Source: Roseomonas sp.
GTDB taxonomy: Bacteria; Pseudomonadota; Alphaproteobacteria; Acetobacterales; Acetobacteraceae
Assembly (NCBI GenBank): GCA_020249145.1
Contig: JADCGF010000019.1
Coordinates: forward strand, 25,952-89,951
DNA: 64,000 nt
Direction: 5' to 3'
Positions within the stretch are counted from its first letter, which is position 1; each line of letters begins with the position of its first letter. The notes beneath the pieces were generated by a model. The model was not told where the DNA came from and did not search any database. It was given only the letters and a program-made list of their open reading frames with translations. Made by a program: the position numbers and the translations under genes. This document shows, in pieces, positions 26,108 to 35,799 of this stretch.

Positions 26108-27058
26108 TCAGCGCCTTTTCGCTTCAATAGCGTCCCAAATGGCGCGTTCCAGATGCACACCATCAAACCGCGCCAATTCCTGCAAGCCGGTCGGGCTGGT
26201 GACGTTGATTTCGGTGAGGTAGCCGCCAATCACGTCAATGCCCACAAAAATCATCCCGCGCGCCTTCAATTCCGGGCCGATGCGCGCGCAGATTTCCAGC
26301 TCTCGCTCGGTCAGCTTGGTGGGTTCCGGGCGGCCACCGACATGCATATTGGACCGCGCCTCACCCGCCGCCGGCACGCGGTTGATGCCGCCCATGGCAA
26401 CGCCATCCACCAGGATGATGCGCTTATCACCTTCACGCACCGCGGGCAGGTATTGCTGGATCATCAGCGGTTCGCGCGAGCGTTCGGTGAAAAGCTCCAC
26501 CAGCGCATTCATGTTCGGATCATCGGGGCGGAGGTGAAACACACCGGCGCCGCCATTGCCGAAAAGCGGCTTGATGATGATGTCGCCATGTTCCGCCCGG
26601 AAGGCCGCGATGCGGCGGCGGTCAGCGGTCACCATCGTCACGGGCATCAAATCCGGGAAATGGGTGACGAACAGCTTTTCCGGCGCATTGCGCACCTGGG
26701 CCGGGTCATTCACCACCAGCGTCTTGGGGTGGATATGTTCCAGAATATGGGTGGCCGTGATGTAGCCCATGTCAAAGGGCGGGTCCTGGCGCATCAGCAC
26801 CACATCGGCATCGCGGCCAAGGTCCAATTCCACCTCTGCCCCCAAGGTGAAGTGGTTGCCATATTCGCGCCGCAGCGTGATGGGCCGCGCCCAAGCGGTG
26901 ACGCACCCGCCGCGCAGCGCCAAATCCCGGACATGGTAATGCCAAAGCTTATGGCCCCGCGCTTGTGCTTCCAGCATCAGGGCGAAGGTTGAATCGCCAT
27001 CAATATTGATGGTCTCAATAGGGTCCATCTGGACCGCGACGCGGAGCGAAGAGGTCAT
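26108..27058 (-). CDS. gshB: Glutathione synthetase
   Basis: GshB joins glycine to gamma-glutamylcysteine using ATP. The 316 residues match the bacterial family: [39 protein letters not shown], then the ATP-grasp core with [14 protein letters not shown] and a C-terminal [15 protein letters not shown]. It begins the leftward gshB-GST-DUF1330 run and is divergent from the carbohydrate ABC operon. Confidence 0.97.
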   Translation of the reverse strand: MTSSLRVAVQMDPIETINIDGDSTFALMLEAQARGHKLWHYHVRDLALRGGCVTAWARPITLRREYGNHFTLGAEVELDLGRDADVVLMRQDPPFDMGYITATHILEHIHPKTLVVNDPAQVRNAPEKLFVTHFPDLMPVTMVTADRRRIAAFRAEHGDIIIKPLFGNGGAGVFHLRPDDPNMNALVELFTERSREPLMIQQYLPAVREGDKRIILVDGVAMGGINRVPAAGEARSNMHVGGRPEPTKLTERELEICARIGPELKARGMIFVGIDVIGGYLTEINVTSPTGLQELARFDGVHLERAIWDAIEAKRR

Positions 27059-27250
27059 GCCATCTATCCTGCTTTTGGCCTGTCAGGGGGTTTGAAGCCG
27101 AGTTTGGGCCGCCGCGCCAGCCCGGGGCCAGGCCCGCCCATCACAATACCGGTTGCAAAGGCCCCAAATCCTTGCCTAACCTGCCGCACGCCTTGGCCGG
27201 GCCTCGGTCTGGGATGCGACAAACAACGAATAAAGCGGAGGATTCCTAAG

Positions 27251-28606
27251 ATGGCGGATATCAAACGGCGTACGCTTTTGCGTTCTGGCGCCGGGGTCGC
27301 GGCAGCCGGCGTGCTCTCAGCCCCCATGGTCCATGCCCAAGGCACGGGCGGGACGCTGCGCTGCGGCTTCTGGGACCATTGGGTGCCCAATGGCAATGTG
27401 ATCATGCGCCAGCTTTGCGCCGAATGGGGCCAGGCCAATCGCGTTGATGTGCAGATGGATACCGTGACATCCAACGGCAACCAGATTCTGTTGACCATCA
27501 ACGCCCAGGCGCAATCGCGCACCGGCTATGATCTGATGTCCTTCCCCGCCTGGGAGCCAAGCAACCACCAGCGCATGCTTGAACCGGTTGATGATGTCAT
27601 GCGCAACCTGACCCAGAAATACGGCGCGGTGACCCCGGCGGCGGAATATCTGGGCAAGCCCGCCGGCACTTGGGTGGCCATCCCTGCCGTGGCTGGCACG
27701 CAGTTGAAGCCTTCCTGTGTGCGCTTTGACCTTTTGCAGCAGCATGCCGGCATTGATATTCGTGCCATGTGGCCGGCTAGGAATGAGCGTGGCCCGGGCG
27801 CTGATCAATGGAATTGGGAAACCTTTGCACGCGCCGCCGAAGCCTGCCAAAGGGCCGGCGTCCCCTTTGGCCTGCCCATGGGCAGCTTTACCGATGCGGT
27901 GGATTGGGTGGGTGCGCTTTTTGAATCCTATGGCGCCTTCATGATGGATGCACGCGGCACGATCACCGTGCGCAACAATCCCAAGCTGCGTGCAGCGGTG
28001 GAAATGTGCGCCCGGATCAGCCGCTTCCTGCCCAATGATGTTTGGGCCTGGGATGATGGCGGCAATAACCGCGCGCTGATTTCCGGCCGTTCGGCGCTGA
28101 TCTTCAACCCGCCTTCAGCCTGGGCGGTGGCGAAGCGCGATGCGCCGCAAGTGGCCGAAAACTGCTGGACCGTGCCGATGCCCGCCGGGCCGGAAGGGCG
28201 CTTCGCCGCCTATCTGCCCTATTTCTGGGGTATCTGGAATTTCAGCCGCAGCAAGGGCGCGGCCAAGGCCTTCCTGGAATGGCTGTCTGATCGTCCGCAG
28301 GCGGAACGCCAGACCAATGGGTCCGCTGGCTATGACATCCCGCCCTTCGCCAGCATGTCGGACTTCAAGGTTTGGGAAACCGAAGGCCCGCCGGTGGGTT
28401 CGGTCTATAACTACCCGGTGCGCGCGCACCACAATGCGAAGACCTCCATCGCCATGGCGCCCGCGCCAGCGGCCATGGCGGTGCAGATGTATAACCAGGG
28501 CCTGAATACCAAGCTGGTTGCACGCATTGTGCAGGGTGGTGAGACGGTGGATCAGGCGCTGACCTGGGTGGAGCGCGAGCTCAATACCATCCGCCGCGGC
28601 GGCTAA
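27251..28606 (+). CDS. ABC transporter family 1 solute-binding protein (carbohydrate type)
   Basis: This periplasmic receptor delivers a sugar or sugar-like solute to the adjacent permeases. The 451 residues begin with a twin-arginine-like signal (KRRTLLRSGAGVAAAG) ending near VHAQG. The mature part shows the family pattern: a distal FYLPYFWGIWNFSRS-like hinge region and many aromatics. The ATG at 27251 has GGAGG 9 bases upstream. It heads an operon with two permeases, an ATPase, an SDR and an Ldh-family enzyme. The ligand is unknown. Confidence 0.88.
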   Translation: MADIKRRTLLRSGAGVAAAGVLSAPMVHAQGTGGTLRCGFWDHWVPNGNVIMRQLCAEWGQANRVDVQMDTVTSNGNQILLTINAQAQSRTGYDLMSFPAWEPSNHQRMLEPVDDVMRNLTQKYGAVTPAAEYLGKPAGTWVAIPAVAGTQLKPSCVRFDLLQQHAGIDIRAMWPARNERGPGADQWNWETFARAAEACQRAGVPFGLPMGSFTDAVDWVGALFESYGAFMMDARGTITVRNNPKLRAAVEMCARISRFLPNDVWAWDDGGNNRALISGRSALIFNPPSAWAVAKRDAPQVAENCWTVPMPAGPEGRFAAYLPYFWGIWNFSRSKGAAKAFLEWLSDRPQAERQTNGSAGYDIPPFASMSDFKVWETEGPPVGSVYNYPVRAHHNAKTSIAMAPAPAAMAVQMYNQGLNTKLVARIVQGGETVDQALTWVERELNTIRRGG

Positions 28607-28614
28607 CCGCGCAT

Positions 28615-28639
28615 GACGGGCGGCGCTGCGCCGCCCGTC
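28615..28639 (+). terminator. Intra-operon hairpin after the solute-binding protein gene
   Basis: GACGGGCGGCG/CGCCGCCCGTC forms an 11-bp stem with a CTG loop, followed by TTTCATTT. Such hairpins commonly stabilise the binding-protein message and lower downstream expression; partial termination is expected. It sits 8 bases after the stop codon. Confidence 0.75.
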
Positions 28640-28664
28640 TTTCATTTCAGGAAAGGTTCAGACC

Positions 28665-29627
28665 ATGGCCGCTGACGCCAGCACGGCGCCAATCATGCCT
28701 TCTGCGCCCGGATCGGGGCGCGCTTCCAGCCTGCAACGCGTAGCGCGGCGGCGTTCGACCATTGCCGTGCTGATGACCGCGCCCTTGCTGGTGGTCATCA
28801 TCGGCCTGGTTGCCTATCCCGCCGCTTACGGGATTTACCTTTCCACACTCAATCGCCGCATGACCGGCTTCATGGAAGGCGAATGGCTGCCCACCGGTCT
28901 CGGCAATTTCGAGATTTTGTTCGAAAGCGAAACCTTCTGGGCCGTTGCCTGGCAATCCTGCATCTTTGCCATCACGGCGGTTATCCTGAAGGCGCTGGTC
29001 GGCTTTTGGCTGGCGCATATGCTGCACCACATCCCAAGCAAGGGGCAGCGGAAATGGCGCGGCATGTTGCTGATCCCCTGGGTCATTCCGCCGGCGCTTT
29101 CCACGCTTGGCTGGTGGTGGATGTTTGACCCTGCCTATTCTTCGATCAATTGGCTTTTCCAGGTGTTCGGCATTCCAGCCGTTCCCTGGCTTGGGGAGAA
29201 ATGGTGGGCACGGCTTTCCATCATCATCGTCAATGTCTGGTATGGCGCGCCCTTCTTCATGATCATGTATCTGGCGGCGCTGAAATCCGTGCCGGAACAG
29301 CTTTATGAGGCCGCGGCGATTGATGGCGCCACAAGCTGGCAGCGCCTGCGCTACGTGACGCTGCCGATGATGGCGAATATCATTTCCATCACCGTGCTGT
29401 TCAGCCTGATCGTCACCTTCGCCAATTACGATATTGTGCGCGTGCTGACGAATGGCGGGCCGCGGGATTTGACGCATGTATTCGCGTCCTACGCGTTCCA
29501 GGTCGGGATTCTTTCCGGCAATATCCCACGCGGTGCCGCAGTAAGCCTGTTCATGTTCCCAATCCTTGCCATTTGCGCCTTCTTCGTGCTGCGTGGCGTC
29601 ACCCGTCGCAATAAGGAGCAGATGTAA
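28665..29627 (+). CDS. Carbohydrate ABC transporter permease (MalF/UgpA type)
   Basis: One of two inner-membrane permease subunits. The 320 residues have a cytoplasmic N-terminus, a first helix (VLMTAPLLVVIIGLVAYP) and about five more. The EAA coupling loop reads YEAAAIDGATSWQRLRYVTLP near residue 220, which docks on the ATPase. It overlaps the next permease start by one base (TAATG). Confidence 0.94.
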   Translation: MAADASTAPIMPSAPGSGRASSLQRVARRRSTIAVLMTAPLLVVIIGLVAYPAAYGIYLSTLNRRMTGFMEGEWLPTGLGNFEILFESETFWAVAWQSCIFAITAVILKALVGFWLAHMLHHIPSKGQRKWRGMLLIPWVIPPALSTLGWWWMFDPAYSSINWLFQVFGIPAVPWLGEKWWARLSIIIVNVWYGAPFFMIMYLAALKSVPEQLYEAAAIDGATSWQRLRYVTLPMMANIISITVLFSLIVTFANYDIVRVLTNGGPRDLTHVFASYAFQVGILSGNIPRGAAVSLFMFPILAICAFFVLRGVTRRNKEQM

Positions 29628-30526
29628 TGTCCGCGACCGTGGCAACCAATCGCGATATGCCGAGCCTTTATGGCAAGGCGGGATCTCTCCGCTCCGAACG
29701 GCGCTGGGCGCTGATCTGGGCCTATATTTCGCTGATCTTTTCGGCGATTATTCTGCTGACGCCGCCGGTCTATATGCTGATCACCAGCCTTAAGACCAGC
29801 GCCGAGATTGCCGATCAAAAAGGCAATCCCTGGATTGTCCGCAATCCCACGCTGGACAATTACTGGGAGCTGATCACCAATTCACTGTTTCAGGGCTTCT
29901 TCATCAATAGCGTGGTCGTGACCGTGGTGGTTGTGGCGTTGACGATGGTGATTTCCATCCTGGCGGCCTTCGCGCTGGCGCGGATGCGTTTCTGGGGCAG
30001 CCAGGTTTTGGCCACCGGTGTGTTCCTGACCTATCTGGTGCCCGATACGCTGCTATTCATTCCGCTCTATCAGATTGTGGGCGGGCTTGGCTTGCTCAAT
30101 TCCATCTGGGGGTTGGTATTGGTCTATCCGACGCTGACCGTGCCTTTCTGCACCTGGATCATGATTGGCTATTTCGCCTCTATCCCCAAGGAATTGGATG
30201 AGGCTGCGCTGATTGATGGCGCCACCTGGCCGCAAATGCTGATGAAGATTTTTATTCCCGTGGCGCTGCCAGGCATCATTGCCGCGACGATCTTCGCCTT
30301 CACGGTTTCCTGGGCTGCCTTTGTCTATCCAACGGCCTTCATCACCACACCGGATCAGATGCCGCTTACCATCGGCGTTGTGTCGCAGCTGGTGCGCGGG
30401 GATGTTTTCGTCTGGGGGCAGATCACGGCTGGCGCCTTGCTGGCCGCGCTGCCCCCGGTGATCGTCTACGCCTTCCTCATGGATTATTACATCGCTGGCC
30501 TGACCGCCGGCGCGACCAAGGGTTGA
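29627..30526 (+). CDS. Carbohydrate ABC transporter permease (MalG/UgpE type)
   Basis: The second permease subunit, 299 residues with six predicted helices. The large periplasmic loop typical of MalG follows the first helix (TSLKTSAEIADQKGNPW). The EAA loop is LDEAALIDGATWPQMLMKIFIP near residue 190. The start codon shares its A with the stop of the first permease. Confidence 0.94.
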   Translation: MSATVATNRDMPSLYGKAGSLRSERRWALIWAYISLIFSAIILLTPPVYMLITSLKTSAEIADQKGNPWIVRNPTLDNYWELITNSLFQGFFINSVVVTVVVVALTMVISILAAFALARMRFWGSQVLATGVFLTYLVPDTLLFIPLYQIVGGLGLLNSIWGLVLVYPTLTVPFCTWIMIGYFASIPKELDEAALIDGATWPQMLMKIFIPVALPGIIAATIFAFTVSWAAFVYPTAFITTPDQMPLTIGVVSQLVRGDVFVWGQITAGALLAALPPVIVYAFLMDYYIAGLTAGATKG

Positions 30527-30532
30527 TCGAAC

Positions 30533-31633
30533 ATGGCTCAGGTTTCGCTCCGTAAAATCGTCAAGGCCTATGAAGGCGGTGTTCAGGCGGTGAAAGGCAT
30601 TGACCTTGAAATCGCCGATCATGAATTCGTGGTGCTCGTCGGGCCTTCGGGCTGCGGCAAATCCACGACACTCCGCATGATTGCGGGGCTGGAGGAAATC
30701 ACCTCTGGCGATATCGCCATTGGCGGCACGGTGGTGAATGACATTCCGCCGCGCGACCGTGACATCGCCATGGTGTTCCAGAATTACGCGCTTTATCCGC
30801 ATATGAGCGTCTATGATAACATGGCTTTCGGCCTGATGCTCAGGAAATTCCCGAAGGCGGAAATTGATCGCCGCGTGAAGGAAGCCGCGCGTATTCTGGA
30901 CATCACACCGCTGCTGGACCGCAAGCCCAAGGCGCTTTCCGGTGGTCAGCGTCAGCGTGTTGCGATGGGCCGCGCCATTGTGCGCGACCCCAAAGTGTTC
31001 CTATTCGATGAGCCGCTTTCCAATTTGGATGCCAAGCTGCGCGTCCAGATGCGCACCGAAATCAAGAAAGTGCATCAGACGGTGAATACCACCACTGTCT
31101 ATGTGACGCATGATCAGGTGGAAGCCATGACGCTCGCGGATCGAGTCGTGGTGATGAATCACGGCATCATCGAACAAGTTGGGCCGCCGCAGGAATTGTA
31201 TCACCATCCGGCGACGAAATTCGTGGCGGGCTTCATCGGCAGCCCAGCGATGAATTTCATTCCGGCGAAGTTGGAACAGGCTTCTGGCGCGCTGCGCCTG
31301 CATTTGCCGCAGGATATTGTGCTGGATGTGCCGGCGGTACGCACCGCGCGCTATCAGGCGCATGCGGGCAAGGATGTGTTGTTTGGCATCCGCCCCGAAC
31401 ACCTGACGGATGACAAGCCCACGGATAAATCCAACACCGCGCCTGTCACGCTGAAGCCCGAAGTGATCGAGCCCATGGGCATGGAAACGCTGGTGCATTT
31501 CAAGCTGAATGGCACGGATGTTTCAGCCCGGCTTGATCCGGCCACACCGGCTGCCGTTGGCGCGCCGCTGTCGCTGATTGCGCATATGGATCAGATGCAT
31601 CTGATTGATCCCACCTCTGATAAGGTTCTGTGA
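30533..31633 (+). CDS. Sugar ABC transporter ATP-binding protein (UgpC/MalK type)
   Basis: The ATPase subunit drives import through the two permeases. The 366 residues carry Walker [10 protein letters not shown] (residues 37-45), the Q-loop [12 protein letters not shown], the signature LSGGQRQR and Walker [15 protein letters not shown]-terminal TOBE/MalK-like regulatory domain follows (FGIRPEHL). The stop overlaps the start of the following SDR (TGATG). Confidence 0.96.
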   Translation: MAQVSLRKIVKAYEGGVQAVKGIDLEIADHEFVVLVGPSGCGKSTTLRMIAGLEEITSGDIAIGGTVVNDIPPRDRDIAMVFQNYALYPHMSVYDNMAFGLMLRKFPKAEIDRRVKEAARILDITPLLDRKPKALSGGQRQRVAMGRAIVRDPKVFLFDEPLSNLDAKLRVQMRTEIKKVHQTVNTTTVYVTHDQVEAMTLADRVVVMNHGIIEQVGPPQELYHHPATKFVAGFIGSPAMNFIPAKLEQASGALRLHLPQDIVLDVPAVRTARYQAHAGKDVLFGIRPEHLTDDKPTDKSNTAPVTLKPEVIEPMGMETLVHFKLNGTDVSARLDPATPAAVGAPLSLIAHMDQMHLIDPTSDKVL

Positions 31634-32391
31634 TGAAACGTCTTGAAGGTAAAACCGCCTGGGTCACCGGCGCGGGTAGCGGCATTGGCCGCGCGATTGC
31701 CATTTCATTCGCCGCTGAAGGGGCGAAGGTTGCGCTGACCGGGCGGCGCGTCGCACCGCTGGAAGAAACCGCGCAAATGATCGGCGGCGGCGCGGTGATT
31801 GTGCCGGCTGATTTGACTGATGAAAAACAAGTCGCCGCCGCGCTCGCCAAGGTGGAAAGCTCCATCGGCGGGCCGGATATTCTGGTGAATAATGCCGGCG
31901 TCAATCTGCCCAAGCGCTATCTGCATCAATTGACGCCTGAGGCCATTCGCAGCCTGGTGGATGGCAATCTGACCGCGCCTTTCTTCACCTCGGTCGCGGT
32001 GTTGCCGGGCATGAGGCAGCGCGGCGGCGGGCATATCATCCAAATCGCCTCTATGGCGGGGAAGAATATCTCCTTCCTGTCCGGCCCGGGTTACACGGCG
32101 GCGAAGCATGGGTTTGTGGCGCTGTCACAAAGCATCAATCAGGAAAACGGCATCCACAATATCCGTTCCTGCTGCATCTGCCCCGGCGAAGTCGCCACCG
32201 ATATTCTGAAGAACCGGCCGGAACCCGTGCCGCAGGAAGATATTGAACGCCTGTTGCAGCCGGAAGATCTGGCCGCCATGGCGCTGTTTGTCGCAACAAT
32301 GCCAGCGCGCGCCAATATCACCGAAATGCTGGTAACGCCGACCTATATGCGCCTGCTGGCGCCCCAGGCGAAGAAAATCGCCGCCATGTAA
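31633..32391 (+). CDS. Short-chain dehydrogenase/reductase in the sugar ABC operon
   Basis: This 252-residue SDR has TGAGSGIG, LVNNAGVN, a serine in IQIASMAG and YTAAK, so the catalytic residues are intact. The ATG at 31633 overlaps the ATPase stop. It likely oxidises or epimerises the imported substrate. The C-terminal glycine-rich signature of many sugar SDRs is absent, so the substrate is uncertain. Confidence 0.88.
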   Translation: MKRLEGKTAWVTGAGSGIGRAIAISFAAEGAKVALTGRRVAPLEETAQMIGGGAVIVPADLTDEKQVAAALAKVESSIGGPDILVNNAGVNLPKRYLHQLTPEAIRSLVDGNLTAPFFTSVAVLPGMRQRGGGHIIQIASMAGKNISFLSGPGYTAAKHGFVALSQSINQENGIHNIRSCCICPGEVATDILKNRPEPVPQEDIERLLQPEDLAAMALFVATMPARANITEMLVTPTYMRLLAPQAKKIAAM

Positions 32392-32392
32392 T

Positions 32393-32422
32393 CGCGCCGC
32401 GCCGGGCGATGCTCTCGGCGCG
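32393..32422 (+). terminator. Hairpin with T-tract between SDR and Ldh-family gene
   Basis: CGCGCCG pairs with CGGCGCG across a 16-base loop and is followed by TTTTCCTTTT. It could end the transporter transcript or act as an attenuator before the last gene, whose ribosome-binding site lies just after the T-tract. Confidence 0.6.
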
Positions 32423-32446
32423 TTTTCCTTTTGCGGAGTTGGACTA

Positions 32447-33535
32447 ATGGGCAGCACCCCCTATGAGATGATTAATGCCGAAGCGCTTGATGGCTTGGTC
32501 GCCAATGTTTTCCAGGCCGCCGGCTGCGATGGCCCGGAAAGCCGCCGCATCAGCCGCCATTTGGTGGATGCCAATCTTGCCGGACATGACAGCCATGGCG
32601 TGGTGCGCGTGCCCCGTTACGTGGAATGGCTGGAAGCGGGCTATGTGCTGAAAGGCCAAACTGCCGAGGTGGTGACCGATGGCGGCGCCTTCGCCGTGAT
32701 TGATGGCAAATGGGGTTTTGGCCAGACGGTGGCGCCGCAGGCCGTGGAATTCGGCATCAAGCGCGCGGTGGAGAATGGCGTTTGCATCACGGCTCTCCGC
32801 AATGCAGGGCATATTGGCCGCGTTGGCGCCTATGCCGAACAGGCAATGGAACAGGGGCTGATTTCGATCCATTTCGTCAATGTCGCGGGCTCCATCCTGG
32901 TCGCACCCTTCGGCGGTGTGGAGCGGCGCTTTTCGACCAATCCGGTTTCCATCGGCGTGCCGCTGCCGGGGCGGCCCATTCTGCTGGATTTCGCGACATC
33001 GCTGGTGGCCGAAGGCAAGGTGCTGGTGGCGTCATCCGGCGGCAAGGCTTTGCCGGAAGGCGCTTTGATTGAAGCCGATGGCCGGCTTTCGACCGACCCG
33101 CATACGCTTTATGGCCCCTATGACACGCTTGGCCCGCGCGATGTTTCGAAAGGCACGGGCGCCATTCGTGCTTTTGGTGAACATAAGGGCTCCGGCCTTG
33201 CCTTCATGTGCGAAATGCTGGCGGGCTGCCTGACTGCAGGCGGCACCAGCGGCCCGGTTTCCGAACGCTCACGCATCGCCAATGGCATGCTTTCCATTTT
33301 CATCTCGCCCAAGCATTTCGGCACGCAGGCGGAATTTGAACGCATGGGGCTGGCCTATGCGGCCTGGGTTTCCGAAACGCGACCCGCTGACCCCGCCGCG
33401 CCGGTGCTGCTGCCGGGTGAACCGGAAGCGACCCGCCGCGCGGAACGCCTTGCCGATGGCGTGCCGCTGCCGCCGGATACCTGGGCGAATATTCTGCAAA
33501 CCGCGAAGCGGCTTGGGGTGAATAGCGCGATCTGA
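32447..33535 (+). CDS. Malate/L-lactate dehydrogenase-type (Ldh2/YlbC family) oxidoreductase
   Basis: This family of NAD(P)-dependent reductases acts on 2-ketoacids and imino acids (ureidoglycolate, 2,3-diketogulonate, piperideine-2-carboxylate) and lacks the Rossmann fold. The 362 residues show DSHGVVRVPRYVEWLEAG, ALRNAGHIGRVGAYAEQAME, PFGGVERRFSTNPVSIGVPL and GEHKGSGLAFMCEMLAG. The start has GCGGAG upstream. It is the last gene of the ABC operon and probably acts downstream of the SDR. Confidence 0.9.
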   Translation: MGSTPYEMINAEALDGLVANVFQAAGCDGPESRRISRHLVDANLAGHDSHGVVRVPRYVEWLEAGYVLKGQTAEVVTDGGAFAVIDGKWGFGQTVAPQAVEFGIKRAVENGVCITALRNAGHIGRVGAYAEQAMEQGLISIHFVNVAGSILVAPFGGVERRFSTNPVSIGVPLPGRPILLDFATSLVAEGKVLVASSGGKALPEGALIEADGRLSTDPHTLYGPYDTLGPRDVSKGTGAIRAFGEHKGSGLAFMCEMLAGCLTAGGTSGPVSERSRIANGMLSIFISPKHFGTQAEFERMGLAYAAWVSETRPADPAAPVLLPGEPEATRRAERLADGVPLPPDTWANILQTAKRLGVNSAI

Positions 33536-33543
33536 ATGGGCTT

Positions 33544-35355
33544 TTACCCCGCTTCCCCAATGATGCGCAGAATATCAGCGCCATAGCGTTCCACGCGCGA
33601 ACGCCCCATGCCCGGCACTTCCAGCAATTCTTCCGTGTTGGAAGGGCGCCGCGCCGCAAGCCCGGCCAGGGTGCGATCATCCGCCACCACATAGGCCGGC
33701 ACGCCCTGCGCCTGGGCAATGCCGCGGCGCCAGGCGCGCAGCGCTTCAAACACCGGGTCATCGGAACCAATGCCCGCCACATCCGGCCCCTTGCGCGCCG
33801 GGGCCGCTTTCTTGCCGGCCTGCACTACATCCTCGCGCAGCATCACCACATCTTCGCCACGCAGAATGGGGCGCGCGGCTTCGGTGGCCACAAGCTCTCC
33901 GTGGTTTTCGACGGCCACATCCAAGGCGCCGCGGCCCACCAATTGCCGCGCCACGCCGCGCCAAGCGGTATCAGGCAAATCCTTCCCCACGCCGAAAGTC
34001 GGCAGCTTGTCATGGGAAAATTGCGCAACCTTATCCGTCAGCCGCCCGCGCAGCACATCCACCACATGCATCACGCCAAAGCGCTGGCCGGTACGCAGCA
34101 CGGCGGAAATCATCTTCTGCGCGGCGATCGTGCCATCAAAAAGCCGGGGCGGGCGCTGGCAAATATCGCAATGCCCGCAGGCTTCGCGCTCCGGTTCTTC
34201 GCCAAAGCAGCGGAGCAGCAGCGCACGACGACACGTGGCCGCTTCCGCAATGCCGACCATGGCTTCAAGCCGCGTGCGCTCCACGCGCTTTTGTTCGTCA
34301 TTCGCTGGGCTTTCGGCGATGCGATGGCGGGCCAGCGCAATATCCCCCGCGCCATAAAGCAATAAGGCGCGCGCCGGCAGCCCATCTCGCCCAGCGCGAC
34401 CGATTTCCTGATACCAGCTTTCAGGTGAGCGCGGCAGATCGAGATGCGCCACCCAGCGCAGATCAGGCCGATCTATGCCCATGCCAAAGGCGATAGTCGC
34501 AGTCATTACCATTTCCTCACCGCGCGAAAAGCGCCGATGCGCTTCACGCTTCGCACTGGCTTCCATGCCGGCATGGAAGGAAATGGCTTCAACACCATCA
34601 TCACGCAGCCAGGCGGCGGTGCTTTCGGTTTTGGCGCGGCTGCCGCAATAGATAATGCCGGTGCCGCCGGCTTCGCGGATCAAGGCGCGGATTTGGCCGC
34701 GTTCATTCTCCCGCGGCGCGGCTTCGATCAGGATATTGGGCCGGTCGAAGGAAGCACGAAACACAGGCGCTTCCTGCAAGCCCAATTGCAGGCGGATATC
34801 TTCCACCGTGCGCGGATCAGCCGTGGCCGTCAGTGCCACGCGCGGCACATGCGGAAAGCGCGCACCCAATACGCCAAGGCCGCGATATTCGGGCCGGAAA
34901 TGATGGCCCCATTGGCTGACGCAATGCGCCTCATCCACCGCGAAAAGCGCGATATCCAGGCCTTCCAGCCGCGCCTGCATCGTCTCCAGCGTCAGCCTTT
35001 CGGGGGAGATATAAAGCAGCTTCAGCGCAGCCTGATGCATATCGCGCAGCACGGCACGCGCTTCATCGCCTGGCAGATCGGAATGCAGCGCGGCGGCGGC
35101 GACACCCTGTTGGCGGAGCGCCGCAACCTGGTCTTCCATCAACGCGATCAAGGGGGAAACAACAATACCAATGCCGGGTCGGCATAAAGCGGGCACCTGA
35201 AAACAAAGGCTTTTGCCGCCGCCGGTCGGCATCAGGACCAGCCCTGAACCGCCAGCCGCGACATGGCGGATCACTTCTTCCTGCCGGCCACGAAAGGCGC
35301 TGTAGCCAAAGACGCGCCGCAGCGTTTCGCGCGGGGCGTCATGCATGGCATTCAT
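33544..35355 (-). CDS. recQ: ATP-dependent DNA helicase RecQ
   Basis: RecQ is a 3'-5' helicase in recombination and fork repair. The 603 residues have Walker A MPTGGGKS, the DEAH box [18 protein letters not shown], the RecQ-Ct zinc site ([18 protein letters not shown]) and a C-terminal HRDC domain ([21 protein letters not shown]). All core domains are present. It is convergent with the Ldh-family gene, with 8 bases between stops. A start at the ATG at 35346 is equally possible. Confidence 0.96.
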   Translation of the reverse strand: MNAMHDAPRETLRRVFGYSAFRGRQEEVIRHVAAGGSGLVLMPTGGGKSLCFQVPALCRPGIGIVVSPLIALMEDQVAALRQQGVAAAALHSDLPGDEARAVLRDMHQAALKLLYISPERLTLETMQARLEGLDIALFAVDEAHCVSQWGHHFRPEYRGLGVLGARFPHVPRVALTATADPRTVEDIRLQLGLQEAPVFRASFDRPNILIEAAPRENERGQIRALIREAGGTGIIYCGSRAKTESTAAWLRDDGVEAISFHAGMEASAKREAHRRFSRGEEMVMTATIAFGMGIDRPDLRWVAHLDLPRSPESWYQEIGRAGRDGLPARALLLYGAGDIALARHRIAESPANDEQKRVERTRLEAMVGIAEAATCRRALLLRCFGEEPEREACGHCDICQRPPRLFDGTIAAQKMISAVLRTGQRFGVMHVVDVLRGRLTDKVAQFSHDKLPTFGVGKDLPDTAWRGVARQLVGRGALDVAVENHGELVATEAARPILRGEDVVMLREDVVQAGKKAAPARKGPDVAGIGSDDPVFEALRAWRRGIAQAQGVPAYVVADDRTLAGLAARRPSNTEELLEVPGMGRSRVERYGADILRIIGEAG

Positions 35356-35799
35356 GCGGGCGCGGCATTCAGATGGCGGCGGCGCGTCACAAAGGGCTCC
35401 GATTCGTGGTTTCCTTTAGGTCGCCCGCCCGGGCCGCCGCGTCAATTGTCTGGAAGCTGCGGTGGCAGCGGGTGAGGGTGCGAGGCGCACGCAAAAAACT
35501 ACCGTGATCCAGCAGGCTGGACCAAGGCAGAGTGCAGGACTTGGCGCCAAGTGGCAGTCGCGGCGCCGATGGGAGAGACTAAGTCGCGTAGAAAACTGGC
35601 GACAGGAATGAGTGTAGCGGCGAAAGATTGCTGTTCGGTTTCGATTGTGGCGATTTCCTGGATTTGGCAGCGGGGCAATACCCGGAAAAACCCCTTGAAA
35701 GATTGCAGGGGTGAAATTCTTTGGATAGGCTTGTGGTTGGGCGGGGCGCGAAAGGTCTGCGGGACTGTCGGCCCTGATGTTGAGGGGGGGGGGGATTTT
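35356..35799. other. Gene-free interval between divergent recQ and the lipoprotein gene
   Basis: This 444-base interval holds no recognisable gene. The plus-strand frame of the lipoprotein stays open from about 35551, but the translated part before 35800 has no family or signal character. From about 35580 the base use is less GC-rich than in the neighbours. The interval ends in an 11-G run just before the lipoprotein start. Confidence 0.45.
35784..35794 (+). repeat. Eleven-G homopolymer tract at the lipoprotein ribosome-binding site
   Basis: A run of 11 G (35784-35794) lies 5 bases before the ATG at 35800 and must act as, or lie in, the ribosome-binding site. Tracts of this length are prone to slippage in replication, which would alter the Shine-Dalgarno spacing. 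Confidence 0.8.

Noticed and set aside
35551..35799. N-terminal extension of the atypical lipoprotein upstream of 35800
   Set aside because: The frame is open, but a complete lipoprotein signal starts at 35800 and the upstream residues have no coding character.
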